This document shows, one piece after another, positions 27,733 to 42,298 of a stretch of 64,000 nt of DNA. Location: contig JADJUF010000007.1 in the NCBI GenBank assembly GCA_016717005.1, positions 316,001 to 380,000 of the forward strand, given 5' to 3'. Within the stretch, counting starts at the first letter, position 1, and every line of letters begins with the position of its first letter. The notes beneath the pieces are model-generated. The model saw only the letters and a program-made list of their open reading frames with translations, ran no database searches and had not been told where the DNA came from. Made by a program: the position numbers and the translations under genes. This DNA comes from Myxococcales bacterium (GTDB taxonomy: Bacteria > Myxococcota_A > Polyangia > Haliangiales > Haliangiaceae).

Positions 27733-27999
27733 CTACCAGATCTTGGACTTGACGTGGCCCTTGGACTTCACGAGCACGTCGACGATCGCCCGCTCGTAGA
27801 TGTTGAGCACGAAGATGTCGTCGGTGACGCGGCTCTTGAACAGCTCGCGGCCGTCGTTGATCTCGTCGTGCATCACGTCGAACAGGTTGTCGTTGGCGAT
27901 GCCGTCGAGGATCTTGGCCTCGTGGTACAGGGTCAGATCCGACGCGATCGCCCGCGCCAGCTGGCGGGCGCGCTTGGCGTTGTCGATCAAGTTGGCCAT
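27733..27999 (-). CDS. Small conserved-looking protein of unknown function
   Basis: 88 aa without signal peptide or membrane segment. Mixed helical sequence (MANLIDNAKRARQLARAI, DLTLYHEAKILDGI, FDVMHDEINDGRELFK, FVLNIYERAIVDVLV). Its composition is clearly less GC-driven than chance frames (many Asn, Ile, Lys, Tyr), which supports real coding under constraint. It sits 59 bp after the MinD-like gene and 5 bp before rluD on the same strand. No family recognised. Confidence 0.8.
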   Translation of the reverse strand: MANLIDNAKRARQLARAIASDLTLYHEAKILDGIANDNLFDVMHDEINDGRELFKSRVTDDIFVLNIYERAIVDVLVKSKGHVKSKIW

Positions 28000-28058
28000 A
28001 TCCGGATCGTAGGCGGCGGGTGCGCACGCGGTCAAGCGGCCGCCTCCCCTCCCTTGCG

Positions 28059-29627
28059 CTACTCGGTCGGCTCGGACTTGGTCTTGCGCCGCCCCGGCGG
28101 CCCGTCGCCCCCCTCGCTGATCTGGCCGCGGCCGGCCCGGTACCGCTCGAGGTAGGTCTCCTTCACCCGCACCGCCGGCAGGCCCAGGATGCGGGCGTAC
28201 TCGACCAGGAACCCGCGGACGTAGACCGGCGCCGGCAGCTTGGCCCACTGCTCGGCCTCGAGCGCGGCCAGGAAGCCCATGCCGATCTTCGACCGCTCCG
28301 ACAGCTCGCGCAGCTCGATGCCGGCGGCCTCGCGGATCTGCCGCAGGATCGGGCCGCTGAACTCGGTGCGCGGCCCGAACTCCGGCATCGGCGGCCGGAG
28401 CACCGCCGCGGCCTCGCGATCGGCGCGCAGCGACGGATCGATCGCGACCGCGGTCGGCACCGCCGCCGGCGGCATCGGGATGCCCTCCGGGTACAGCTCG
28501 GCGTCGTACTCCTTGCGCTTGGCCGCGTCCATCAGCGTCGTGTACGACAGGTCGAGGCGCCGGTGGACCGCCTCGAGGCTGGCCGGATCGTAGAGCCCGG
28601 CGATCGCGATCGACTCGGCGCCGTAGACGTCGCGGATCCGCCGGTTGGCCCGGCGGATGTCCTCGAAGCTGGCCGACGGCGCGACCTCGAGCAGATCGTA
28701 GTGCGAGTCCGACGGCAGCACCCCGCCGTCGAGGATCGGCGCGCGCACCGCCATGACGTTGCGCGTGACCTTCTCGATGCACTTGGTGATGCGGGCCTCG
28801 GGGTGCTCGACCAGCAGCGGCCGGCGGCGCCGGGTCGACGCCCAGACCGCCTCGTCGTACTCGAGGTGGCCGAGGTAGCCGATCGGCACGCCCAGCCGGC
28901 GGCGCGCCACCGACGTGATCGCCCGGCCCAGCTCCATGTCGTGCTTGGACCGGGCGCCGTTGATCACCAGCTGGGGCGCGAAGCCCAGGATCGCCGCGCG
29001 CAGGTGCTCGAGGTACGGGTCGTCGTGCTCGACCGCGTCGAGGTAGATCTCGAGCGGGCCGATGATCCCGCCGCGCGGCGCCGCGTGGCGCTCGGCCAGC
29101 TCGCCGAGCCCGTGCTGGCGCAGGCGGTGCAGGAACGCCGCGCCGATGAAGCGGTGCATCAGCTCGACCGAGGTCGGATCCGGGACCGCGGCGACCACCC
29201 CGACGTCGGCGCCGAGGAACAGCTCGAGCACGACCGCGCTCAGGCCGCCGGCGAGGTCCAGCACCACCCAGTCGCACGGCAGCTCGCGCACCGCCGCGAG
29301 CAGGTCCTGCGCCGTCGCCAGATCGACGTCGGCGACCCAGGCCGGATCGGCCGCGCCCGCGACCAGGCGCATGCCGGCCACCGGCGTCGACACCGCCAGG
29401 TCGGCCAGCGGCGCGCCGCCCGGCACCAGCGCCTCGGCCAGGGTCCGGCTCGGGCGCGGCACGCCGCAGAACAGGTGCAGGTTGGGCGCGCCCAGCGACG
29501 CGTCGACGACCACGACCTTCTTGCCGAGCGTGGCCAGGAAGATGCCCAGGTTGGCGGCGATCAGGCTCTTGCCAACGCCGCCCTTGCCGCCACCGACGGC
29601 GACCACCTGGGGCTCTCGGGCTGTCAT
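28059..29627 (-). CDS. MinD/ParA-type ATPase fused to J-like and RodZ-type HTH domains
   Basis: 522 aa. Domain 1 (about 1-270): P-loop ATPase of the MinD/FlhG kind with deviant Walker A GGGKGGVGKS, VVVVDASLGAPNLH and VLDLAGGLS. Domain 2 (about 315-390): a DnaJ-like helical segment (SHYDLLEVAPSASFEDIRR ... SYTTLMDAAKRKEYDAEL) without an HPD motif, so it should not stimulate Hsp70. Domain 3 (about 425-495): cytoplasmic RodZ-type helix-turn-helix (LRQIREAAGIELRELSERS, then APVYVRGFLVEYARILGL). It ends in a basic tail with no membrane helix. Likely a positioning or assembly factor. Gene order selA, this gene, small protein, rluD on one strand. Confidence 0.78.
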   Translation of the reverse strand: MTAREPQVVAVGGGKGGVGKSLIAANLGIFLATLGKKVVVVDASLGAPNLHLFCGVPRPSRTLAEALVPGGAPLADLAVSTPVAGMRLVAGAADPAWVADVDLATAQDLLAAVRELPCDWVVLDLAGGLSAVVLELFLGADVGVVAAVPDPTSVELMHRFIGAAFLHRLRQHGLGELAERHAAPRGGIIGPLEIYLDAVEHDDPYLEHLRAAILGFAPQLVINGARSKHDMELGRAITSVARRRLGVPIGYLGHLEYDEAVWASTRRRRPLLVEHPEARITKCIEKVTRNVMAVRAPILDGGVLPSDSHYDLLEVAPSASFEDIRRANRRIRDVYGAESIAIAGLYDPASLEAVHRRLDLSYTTLMDAAKRKEYDAELYPEGIPMPPAAVPTAVAIDPSLRADREAAAVLRPPMPEFGPRTEFSGPILRQIREAAGIELRELSERSKIGMGFLAALEAEQWAKLPAPVYVRGFLVEYARILGLPAVRVKETYLERYRAGRGQISEGGDGPPGRRKTKSEPTE

Positions 29628-29668
29628 GACGGCGGGGACCCTAACACGGTCCGCCGCGGGCGCGACCG

Positions 29669-31038
29669 TCAGGCCCGGCCGAGCGCCGCCACCACCCAGC
29701 CCAGCTCGTCGTCCCCGATCGTCCGGGCGTCGAGCCAGACCCGGCCGTCGGCGATCCGGGCCACCACCGGCACCGGCGCCGCCCGCAGGCGGGCGTCGAG
29801 CGCGTCGGCGTCGCCGTCGACCACCACCGCCCACGACGGCTGGCTGGCGGTCGGCATCGCGCCGCCGCCGACGGTCGAGGCCGAGCGCACGACCGCGACC
29901 GGCGGCCCACCGGCGGCGGCGATCGCCGCGGCCAGCGCCTGGGCCCGGGCCGCCAGCGCCTCGTCGGACGCGGCCAGCCGGGCCACCACCGGCACCGTCT
30001 CGGCGGCGTCGTCGCGGTACAGCGCCAGCGTCGCGCACAGCGCGGCCAGCGTCAGCTTGTCGGGGCGCAGCGCCCGCATCAGCGGGTGCGCCCGGATCGC
30101 CGCGATCGCCGCGGCCCGGCCGACCAGGATCCCGGCCTGGGGTCCGCCCAGGAGCTTGTCGCCGGAGAAGCACACGACGTCGACGCCGCTGGCCACGACC
30201 TCGGCCACGGTCGGCTCCTCGGGCAGCCCCAGGGCCCGCTGGCGCGGCCGGTCGAGCATGCAGCCCGAGCCGAGATCGACCATCGCCACGACGCCCGCGG
30301 CCCGGGCCAGCTCGGCCAGCGCGCGCTCGCTGACCTCGGCGGTGAAGCCGACGATCGCGAAGTTCGAGCGGTGGACCTTGAGCAGCATCGCCGTGCGCTC
30401 GCCGATCGCGCGCTCGTAGTCGGCGCGTGGGTCTTGTTGGTGGTGCCGACCTCGCGCAGGGTCGCGCCCGACAGCGCCAGGATCTCGGGGATCCGGAACG
30501 AGCCGCCGATCTCGACCAGCTCGCCGCGCGACACGACGACCTCGCGGCCCGCGGCCAGCGCCGCCAGCGCCAGCACCGTCGCCGCGGCGTTGTTGTTGAC
30601 CACGCACGCGGCCTCGGCGCCGGTCAGCGCGCACGCCAGCGCCGCGGCGTGGGCGTGGCGGCTGCCGCGCTCGCCCTTGGCGAGGTCGTACTCGAGGTTC
30701 GACGCGCCGGCGGCGACGTCGACGATCGCCGCGATCGCCGCCGGCGCCAGCGGCGCGCGGCCGAGGTTGGTGTGGACGACCACGCCGGTGGCGTTGACCA
30801 CGCGCCGCAGCGGCGGCCGCGCCAGGGCCCGGGCCGCGTCCACGACCGCGTCGGCCGGCACCGCCACCGGCGCCGCCGGATCGGCCACGATCGCCGCGCG
30901 CCGCGCCCCGATCGCCGCGCGCGCCGCCGCCACCACCGACCAGCGCGGCAGCTCGGGCGCCAGCGCCGTCGCCGCCGCGGTCAGCTCGTGGACGGCCGGC
31001 AGCTCGCGCAGGCGCGCCGGGGCGGTGGGGTCGGCCAT
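29669..31038 (-). pseudogene. selA: L-seryl-tRNA(Sec) selenium transferase gene with one frameshift
   Basis: The N-terminal part (MADPTAPARLRELPAVHEL ... RRVVNATGVVVHTNLGRAPL ... SNLEYDLAKGERGSRH ... GTTNKTH) and C-terminal part (ADYERAIGERTAMLLKVHRSN ... FSGDKLLGGPQAGILVGR, the PLP-lysine site) are both textbook SelA but lie in different frames. The break is at about 30424-30428, right after GTTNKTH. Adding one base there (His-Arg-Ala-Asp) gives an uninterrupted protein of about 456 aa, the family's size. SelA makes selenocysteinyl-tRNA in the cytoplasm; no selB, selC or selD is seen here. Sequencing error and true decay cannot be separated without reads. Confidence 0.85.
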
Positions 31039-31086
31039 GGCCGCCGATGGTACCCGAGCGCGGGCGCCGGCTGCTATCGTCGGCGC

Positions 31087-33312
<2,226 letters not shown>

Positions 33313-33355
33313 CCAGTTTGCTTGTGGGCGCGCGTGGGATACCGTGCAGCACCCG

Positions 33356-34810
<1,455 letters not shown>

Positions 34811-34940
34811 CGCCGGGCGGCCGTCGCCGCAGGGCCGGGCGCTCGCCCGCCCTGCGTGACGCGGCCGGCGCAGGTCGGCGCCGGTCAGGTCCTCGCGCCG
34901 CCGCCCCGGCGACCGGCGCGCCGCCCGCGGGTGGCCGCGA

Positions 34941-35843
34941 TCACACCGCGCACACCGCGGCCAGCCGGGCCCGGGCGGCGTCGGTCATCGCCTGCCCGGC
35001 CCGGCGGCCGAGCGCTCCCCGGTGGCGCGCCGCGAACACCTCGATCGGCGGCAGCGCGATCATCGTCAGGCGGCGCAGCTCGCGCCGGGCCAGGTGCGGC
35101 GCGGCGGTGACGTCGGGCAGCACCGTCAAGAGCGTGCCCGACAGCGCGACCTGCAGGTTCGAGCGCAGCATCGTGATGCGCATGCCGACCGTGCGCGCCA
35201 GCTCCGCGGGCCAGCCGTCCTGGACCCGGCCGCTGTCGCCGACCCGCGGCACCGAGAACGGGTGCGCCAGCACCGCGGCCCGGGTCGGGCGCCGCGCGCC
35301 GAACAGCGGGTGCCGGCGACCGCAGTAGATCGACGCGCCCAGCGCGCCCAGCCGCTCGACCGCGATCTCGTCGCTGGTGAGCTCCTCGTAGTAGAACGCG
35401 ACGTCGAGCACGCCGCGCACCAGGAGCGCGTTGGCCTCGGCCGGCCCCACGACCGCGTGCTCGGGCGCGAGCCCCGGGTGCGCGCGCTTGAGCTCGATCA
35501 GCGCCGGCACCACGACGTGATCGGTCAGGACGCCGATCGACGCGACCCGCAGCGCGCCCAGGAACGGATCGTCGGCGCCGTCGGCCAGGCCGGTCTCGAC
35601 GGCGCGCGTCGCCGCGCGCACCGCGTCGCGCAGCGCCACCCCGGCGCTGGTCAGCACCAGGCGCTTGCCGACGCGGTCGAACAGCGGCCGGCCCAGCGCG
35701 TCCTCGAGCAGCCCGAGCGTGCGCGACACCGCCGCCGGCGTCAGCGCCAGCCGCCGCGCCGCCGCCACGACCGAGCCGGCCTCGGCGATCTCGACGAACG
35801 CCGGCAGCCAGTTCCAGACGTTCCGGCGCAGCGAGGTCAGCAT
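34941..35843 (-). CDS. LysR-family transcriptional regulator
   Basis: 300 aa. The N-terminal winged HTH is WLPAFVEIAEAGSVVAAARRL, SRTLGLLEDALGRPLFDR, followed by the periplasmic-binding-like effector domain (LRVASIGVLTDHVVVPALIE). LysR proteins usually control a nearby divergent gene, but here the upstream neighbour is the acylphosphatase gene on the same strand, 3 bp away, so the two are probably co-transcribed. Effector and targets unknown. Confidence 0.88.
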   Translation of the reverse strand: MLTSLRRNVWNWLPAFVEIAEAGSVVAAARRLALTPAAVSRTLGLLEDALGRPLFDRVGKRLVLTSAGVALRDAVRAATRAVETGLADGADDPFLGALRVASIGVLTDHVVVPALIELKRAHPGLAPEHAVVGPAEANALLVRGVLDVAFYYEELTSDEIAVERLGALGASIYCGRRHPLFGARRPTRAAVLAHPFSVPRVGDSGRVQDGWPAELARTVGMRITMLRSNLQVALSGTLLTVLPDVTAAPHLARRELRRLTMIALPPIEVFAARHRGALGRRAGQAMTDAARARLAAVCAV

Positions 35844-35846
35844 CGA

Positions 35847-36146
35847 TCAGCGCCGGATCGCGAACCCGACGTCGCCGTCGGCGACCGGCCGCTCGTCGAC
35901 GTCGACCGCCGCCACCGCGGCCAGCGCCGGGCCGCGCTGGCACCACGCGAGGAGCGCCGCCACCGCCGCGGCCGGGCCCTGGGCCTCGAGCGCGACCGTG
36001 CCGTCGGCCTGGTTCGCGACCCAGCCGGCGAGCCCGAGCCGCGCGGCCGCGCGCGCCGCCCCGGCCCGGTAGCCCACCCCCTGCACCCGCCCGCGCACCC
36101 GCGCACGGATGCGTCGCGTCGGCGGCGTGGCTTGACCCGGTGCCAT
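35847..36146 (-). CDS. acyP: Acylphosphatase
   Basis: 99 aa small cytosolic enzyme that hydrolyses carboxyl-phosphate bonds such as acetyl-phosphate or carbamoyl-phosphate. The signature V-R-G-R-V-Q-G-V-G-Y-R carries the catalytic Arg (last residue), and the second motif GWVANQADGTVALEAQG carries the catalytic Asn. Length and order fit the family. It is the first gene of a two-gene unit with the LysR regulator and is divergent from the Rho-like gene (50 bp gap). Confidence 0.9.
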   Translation of the reverse strand: MAPGQATPPTRRIRARVRGRVQGVGYRAGAARAAARLGLAGWVANQADGTVALEAQGPAAAVAALLAWCQRGPALAAVAAVDVDERPVADGDVGFAIRR

Positions 36147-36196
36147 GGAGGTCCCTACTCTAACACTGCCTCCCCGCGCGTCCGCGCACCCCGCCC

Positions 36197-37465
36197 GTGG
36201 CCCCCCCGCCGACCCCGCCGTCTCCGACCCCGTCCGGTTCCACCGGCGGCGGCGTCGCGTCCCTCGAGCTGGGCGCGCTGCGCCGGATGAGCCCCGACGA
36301 GCTGTGCACCACCGCCGAGCGGCTCGGGGTCGACGACGCCCGCGAGCTGCGCAAGGCCGACCTGGTGCTGGCGGTGCTCGAGGCCCACGCCGATCGCCGC
36401 GGCGAGACCCACGCCGAGGGCGTGCTCGAGGTGCTGGCCGACGGTTTCGGCTTCCTGCGCAACGCCGACGCGATGTTCGCGCCCGGCACCGACGACGTCT
36501 ACGTGTCGCCGTCGCAGATCCGGCGGTTCGGGCTGCGCACCGGCGACGTCGTGCGCGGCAGCGTCCGCGCGCCCAAGGAGAGCGAGCGCTACTTCGCGCT
36601 GTTGCGGGTCGAGTCGGTCGAGGGCGGCGCCCCCGATCAGCACCCGCACCGCCCCGACTTCGACGATCGCGAGGCGGCGCCGGCGACGACGCGGCTCGAG
36701 CTCGCCGGCGCGCCGCCGGCGGTGCGGCTCGCCGAGCTGTACGCGCCGCTCGGGCTCGGCCAGCGCATCTTGATCAAGGCGCCGCCCCGGTCCGGCAAGA
36801 GCGCGCTCCTCGGCGCGCTGACCCGGGCCCTGATCGCCAACCACCCGCGCGCCACGATCACGCTGGTCGCGATCGACGTCCGGCCCGAGGACGCCGCCGA
36901 GCTGGCCCGCGGGCTCGACGGCCACGTCGCGATCTCGACCATGGGCGAGCCGCCGGCGCGCCACGTCCAGCTGGTCGAGATGATGGTCGAGCGCGGCAAG
37001 CGCACGGCCGAGCGCGGCGGCGACGCGATCGTCGTGATCGACTCGCTCGGCCGCCTGGCCCGGGCCTGGAACGTCGTCACCCCGCCCAGCGGCCGCACGC
37101 TGATCGGCGCGCTCGACGCCGCGGCCGCGACCCGGGTCCGCCGGCTGTGGGCCGGGGCCCGCCGGCTGACCAGCGGCGGCTCGTTGACGCTCGTCGGCAC
37201 GCTGACCAGCGAGTCGGGCCAGCGCCTCGACGAGGTCATCGCCGACGATCTCGCCGAGACCGCGTCGGCCGAGCTGGTCCTGGTCCGAGGCGGCACCGCC
37301 GCCGCCCCGCGGCTCGACCCGACCGCCACGTTCTCGCGCCAGGCCGAGGCCCTCGTCGACGACGTCGACGCCTGGCGCCGGGCCCGGGCCGCCCCGCCCG
37401 ACCGCGCGGCGGCCGCCGCCGCGACCGCCCCCGACCTGGCCGCGCTGATCGCGGCGCTCGCCTGA
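36197..37465 (+). CDS. Divergent Rho-like termination factor
   Basis: 422 aa, GTG start. The N-terminal half is faithful to Rho: Rho_N helices (MSPDELCTTAERLGVDD) and the RNA-binding cold-shock domain (GVLEVLADGFGFLRNAD, DDVYVSPSQIRRFGLRTGD, KESERYFALLRVE). The ATPase half keeps Walker A (KAPPRSGKS, about 194-202), HVQLVEMMVERGKR and IDSLGRLARAWN ... PPSGRTLIGALDA. But the canonical DERPEE becomes D227-V228-RPED, removing the glutamate that in E. coli Rho (E211) promotes ATP hydrolysis, and the EEFKGTGNMEL segment is replaced by DDLAETASAEL. It may be a second, regulatory or inactive Rho. Divergent from the acylphosphatase gene. Confidence 0.85.
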   Translation: MAPPPTPPSPTPSGSTGGGVASLELGALRRMSPDELCTTAERLGVDDARELRKADLVLAVLEAHADRRGETHAEGVLEVLADGFGFLRNADAMFAPGTDDVYVSPSQIRRFGLRTGDVVRGSVRAPKESERYFALLRVESVEGGAPDQHPHRPDFDDREAAPATTRLELAGAPPAVRLAELYAPLGLGQRILIKAPPRSGKSALLGALTRALIANHPRATITLVAIDVRPEDAAELARGLDGHVAISTMGEPPARHVQLVEMMVERGKRTAERGGDAIVVIDSLGRLARAWNVVTPPSGRTLIGALDAAAATRVRRLWAGARRLTSGGSLTLVGTLTSESGQRLDEVIADDLAETASAELVLVRGGTAAAPRLDPTATFSRQAEALVDDVDAWRRARAAPPDRAAAAAATAPDLAALIAALA

Positions 37466-37518
37466 TTCGCGTCCGTGCGCCTTCGCGCGCACGCGCCAGA
37501 CGTGGATAATGGTGGGCC

Positions 37519-38379
<861 letters not shown>

Positions 38380-38523
38380 CCCGCTGACATCGCTGACCGA
38401 TCCCGCCCGCTGCGCCGGTCGGTAGATCGTCGCCGCTAGATCTGCTAGAAACCCGTCGCTCGAACGCTCCCACTCCCGGCGCACTACCGCGCCGGCATGC
38501 GGAGCCCGCGAGAGGGATGTGCC

Positions 38524-38730
38524 ATGAAGGATACCGCCAGCCACCCGCACTACCGCCCCACGAAGATCTCCTGCGCGTGCGGGTCGATCTTCGACACCTT
38601 CTCGACCAAGGGCGACTTCGCCGTCGAGATCTGCTCGAAGTGCCACCCGTTCTACACCGGCACCCAGCGCCTGATGGACACCGCCGGCCGCATCGACCGC
38701 TTCCGCAAGCGGTACGCCCCCAAGGCGTGA
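38524..38730 (+). CDS. rpmE: 50S ribosomal protein L31
   Basis: 68 aa. Zinc-binding (C+) form of L31: CACG near residue 18-21 and CSKCHPFYTGTQRLMDTAGR at about 37-56, then the RIDRFRKRY tail. A good ribosome site (gagaggg) lies about 6 bp before the ATG. prfA follows 65 bp later, the common rpmE-prfA order. The zinc-containing form is typically replaced by a C-minus paralogue under zinc starvation; no such paralogue is in this window. Confidence 0.95.
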   Translation: MKDTASHPHYRPTKISCACGSIFDTFSTKGDFAVEICSKCHPFYTGTQRLMDTAGRIDRFRKRYAPKA

Positions 38731-38795
38731 GGCACCGGCACGTCGGGACCGGGCCGCGCGCGCTCGCGCCGGCCCGGGCCGGTCGTGGGTGATCC

Positions 38796-39880
<1,085 letters not shown>

Positions 39881-39884
<4 letters not shown>

Positions 39885-40348
39885 ACCCGCGCGGGTCGGC
39901 CGCGCTGATCGTGGCGGCGCCGATGGCCGCGCTGATCGTGGCGGCGCTGGCCGGGTGCCAGCGGGCCCCGGTGCGGACCTGCGACGACGACCTCGGCGGC
40001 GTCTGGCGCGGCGCCGACGGCGACTACCAGCTCCTCGACAGCCGCGGCCGGCTCGAGCTCTACCCGCTCCACGACGAGCTGCCGCGCGACCTGCCGCCCG
40101 GGGTGGTGGCCGCGCCGGCGGTGGTCGATCTCGCGCGCGCCGGCGCGGCGCCGCCGAGCGGGACCGTGACCCGCCGTTACGAGCGCGGCGCGCAGTTCTG
40201 TCGGGTGTCGCGGCCGGCGCGCCTGCGGCGCTGCGCCGACGCGCGCCTCGAGCTCGAGGTCACCCGCCCGACGCCGCCGGTCGACTGGACCGCGTGCACG
40301 GCGGCGCCGGGGCCGCCGATCGTGATCGAGCTCGCGCGCGTGCGCTGA
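39881..40348 (+). CDS. Small predicted lipoprotein of unknown function
   Basis: 155 aa from a GTG that overlaps the prfA stop by four bases. The N-terminus is a lipoprotein signal with lipobox ALAGC near residue 23-27. The mature part starts with TCDDDLGGVWRGADGDYQLL, reminiscent of lipocalin-like lipoproteins that begin with a GxW motif, and has five further Cys. No defined family. Translational coupling to prfA is implied by the overlap. Confidence 0.72.
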
Positions 40349-40399
40349 CCGCGGACGGGAATAGATCGCGGCCACGGCTCGCGCGTCTTCCCGACTACC

Positions 40400-41008
40400 G
40401 TGCGGGCCTGGGCGCTGATGATCCTGATCGCGACGGCGCTGGCGCCTGGCGCCGCGCGCGCCGGCGCCGACGACGACGACGCGATGCGCTGGCCGCACCG
40501 CACCACGGCGCTGTACCTGACCGCCGGCGGTCGCTACCTCGGGGACCGGTCCGTGGCCGCCCCCGGCGTCACCGGCGAGCTGGCCTGGGGCTGGGGTCGC
40601 TGGCAGGCGCTCGTCGACGGTCGCGCCGGCTGGGCGTTCGCCGGGCGCGACGGCGGCGGCCCCGCGATCCGCGCCGGCGCCGGCGTGCGCTGGCTCGCGC
40701 GCTCGTACCAGCCCGACTCGAGCGCGGCGCTGCAGCTCTACCTCGACGTCGGCGCCAGCGTCGAGCACCTGGCCCTGGCGGACGGCGGCCTGACGCTGCC
40801 GTCGGCGTGGGCCGGCTGGGGCTGGCAGGTCCGCGCGATGCGCGACCACCACCGCGTGATGATCCGGTTCGTCATCCGCATCGAGCTGTCGCCCTCGGTC
40901 GATCGCGCGCGGGTCGATCAGCTCCTGTGCCGCGGCGCGTGCGGACCGACCGTGACGTCGTCGCCGCTCGACGAGGGCTTCAGCGGCGGCGTCGGGGTGG
41001 CGTGGTGA
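40400..41008 (+). CDS. Secreted, probably outer-membrane beta-barrel-like protein
   Basis: 202 aa, GTG start. Signal peptide (MRAWALMILIATALAPGAARA), then alternating hydrophobic/aromatic beta-strand pattern (ALYLTAGGRYLGDR, LAWGWGRWQALVDGRAGW, IRAGAGVRWLARSY, LQLYLDVGASVEHL, MIRFVIRIELSPS) ending in GGVGVAW, as in small outer-membrane barrels. Two Cys near the C-terminus (LLCRGACG). The stop overlaps the next gene's GTG, so the two secreted proteins form a pair. Confidence 0.7.
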   Translation: MRAWALMILIATALAPGAARAGADDDDAMRWPHRTTALYLTAGGRYLGDRSVAAPGVTGELAWGWGRWQALVDGRAGWAFAGRDGGGPAIRAGAGVRWLARSYQPDSSAALQLYLDVGASVEHLALADGGLTLPSAWAGWGWQVRAMRDHHRVMIRFVIRIELSPSVDRARVDQLLCRGACGPTVTSSPLDEGFSGGVGVAW

Positions 41009-41685
41009 GGGCGGCGCTGGCGCTCGTCGCGGTGGCGGCGGCGGCGCGCCCGGTCGCGGCCCACCCCCAGCGGCCGCCCGACGACCGCTGGCGCGCGCCG
41101 CCGCCGCCGCCGCCGCCGCCGGTCGACATCGCGACCGCGTCGCCAGCGCCCACGCCCGCGCCCGCGCCGCCGCGGTGGCAGTCGTTCGGGTTCCGGACCG
41201 GGGTCCAGCGCCTGTCGGTCGTCGGCCACGATCGGCTCGCCTTCGACTACGGCCTGGAGTGGGGCGTCGCGCTGGTCGGGCGCGTCCACGGGTTCGCCGA
41301 GTACGATCTCCTCCTCGAGAGCGAGCCGTCGCCCGCCGACGGCGACCCAGCCCACGGCCGCGGCCACGCGCTCACCACCGGCGTGCGCTTCCCGGTGCTG
41401 ACCACGCTGCTCGGCCGCGCTGACGACGTCTCGGGCACGCGCCTGCGGCCGCACGTCGATCTCGAGCTCGGCGGCGCCGCGATGCTGGTGTCCGACGATC
41501 AGCTCGGCAGCCACGCGCTGGCGCAGGCGCTGATCGGCGCGCGCCTCGGCCTGGAGATGGTCCGCACCAGCGACGCCGGCGGCCTGCGCCCCGGCACCGC
41601 CGACATCCACTTCACCTGGCGCGCGACCACCACCGGTGACGGCGTGACCTGGGCGTTCGCCCTGGGCATGGACTGGGGCGGCTGA
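41005..41685 (+). CDS. Secreted proline-rich beta-barrel-like protein
   Basis: 226 aa from the GTG at 41005 that overlaps the previous stop. Signal peptide (ALALVAVAAAARPVAA), then a linker with a run of eight Pro and PAPTPAPAP steps, then about 160 residues of beta-strand-like sequence (FGFRTGVQRLSVVG, LEWGVALVGRVHGFAEYDLL, LRPHVDLELGGAAML, WAFALGMDWGG). The final aromatic-Gly strand fits an outer-membrane barrel end. Function unknown; presumably works with the preceding protein. Confidence 0.7.
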   Translation: MRAALALVAVAAAARPVAAHPQRPPDDRWRAPPPPPPPPVDIATASPAPTPAPAPPRWQSFGFRTGVQRLSVVGHDRLAFDYGLEWGVALVGRVHGFAEYDLLLESEPSPADGDPAHGRGHALTTGVRFPVLTTLLGRADDVSGTRLRPHVDLELGGAAMLVSDDQLGSHALAQALIGARLGLEMVRTSDAGGLRPGTADIHFTWRATTTGDGVTWAFALGMDWGG

Positions 41686-41755
41686 GCCCGCCACGCGGGG
41701 CCGCGCACGATCGCCGCGGAGGCGCGGCGCCGACCCGCGCATCACCGCAGAAGGA

Positions 41756-42262
41756 TCACGGCACGAGCTTGGCGAGCTGCTTGTCGAGCTTGCCCTCGTC
41801 GCCGCCTTCGTAGCCCTCGTGCAGGTCGACGACGATGCCCTTGGGGCTGATCACGTAGCTCGACGGCTGCGTCGGCGGCTCGTAGATGTCGGCCGCGGCG
41901 CTCTTCTCCTCGGGGGCGTAGACGCGGACGAGGTTCTTGATCTTGAGCCCGTCCATGAACTTCTTGCCCTTGGCCGGGTCGTTGTCGAGGTTGACCGCGA
42001 CGAACGTGACCTTGCCCTTCCACCTGGCCGCCAGCTTGTCCCAGGCCGGCAGCTCCTTCTTGCAGGGCTTGCACCACGAGCCGCCGAAGGTCATCACGAT
42101 CCACTGGCCGCGCGCCGCCTTGAGCTTGAACGCCTTGCCGCCGGCGTCCTTGGCGCCGTCGAGCTCGGGGGCGCGGTCGCCCTTCTTGACCTCAGCGGCA
42201 GCGTGGCCCGCGAACGCGAGGGACAGGGCGGTGGCGAACACAGCGGTGGTGGCACGGCGCAT
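41756..42262 (-). CDS. TlpA/ResA-like periplasmic thioredoxin-fold protein
   Basis: 168 aa. Cleavable signal peptide (MRRATTAVFATALSLAFAGHAAA), then a thioredoxin fold with the redox motif W-C-K-P-C (GGSWCKPCKKEL) and a cis-Pro-type segment PPTQPSSYVIS. Likely a periplasmic thiol-disulphide oxidoreductase, for example a reductant for cytochrome c maturation or other exported thiols. It follows the DsbA-like gene after 36 bp on the same strand, so the two probably work on the same exported substrates. Confidence 0.85.
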   Translation of the reverse strand: MRRATTAVFATALSLAFAGHAAAEVKKGDRAPELDGAKDAGGKAFKLKAARGQWIVMTFGGSWCKPCKKELPAWDKLAARWKGKVTFVAVNLDNDPAKGKKFMDGLKIKNLVRVYAPEEKSAAADIYEPPTQPSSYVISPKGIVVDLHEGYEGGDEGKLDKQLAKLVP

Positions 42263-42298
42263 CGGGGTACTCCTGGGACGGATGGCGGCGGCTGGGAT

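Noticed and set aside
38380..38523. tRNA or riboswitch ahead of rpmE
   Set aside because: No cloverleaf with a GTTCGA-type T-loop could be folded by eye; only a ribosome site is clear.
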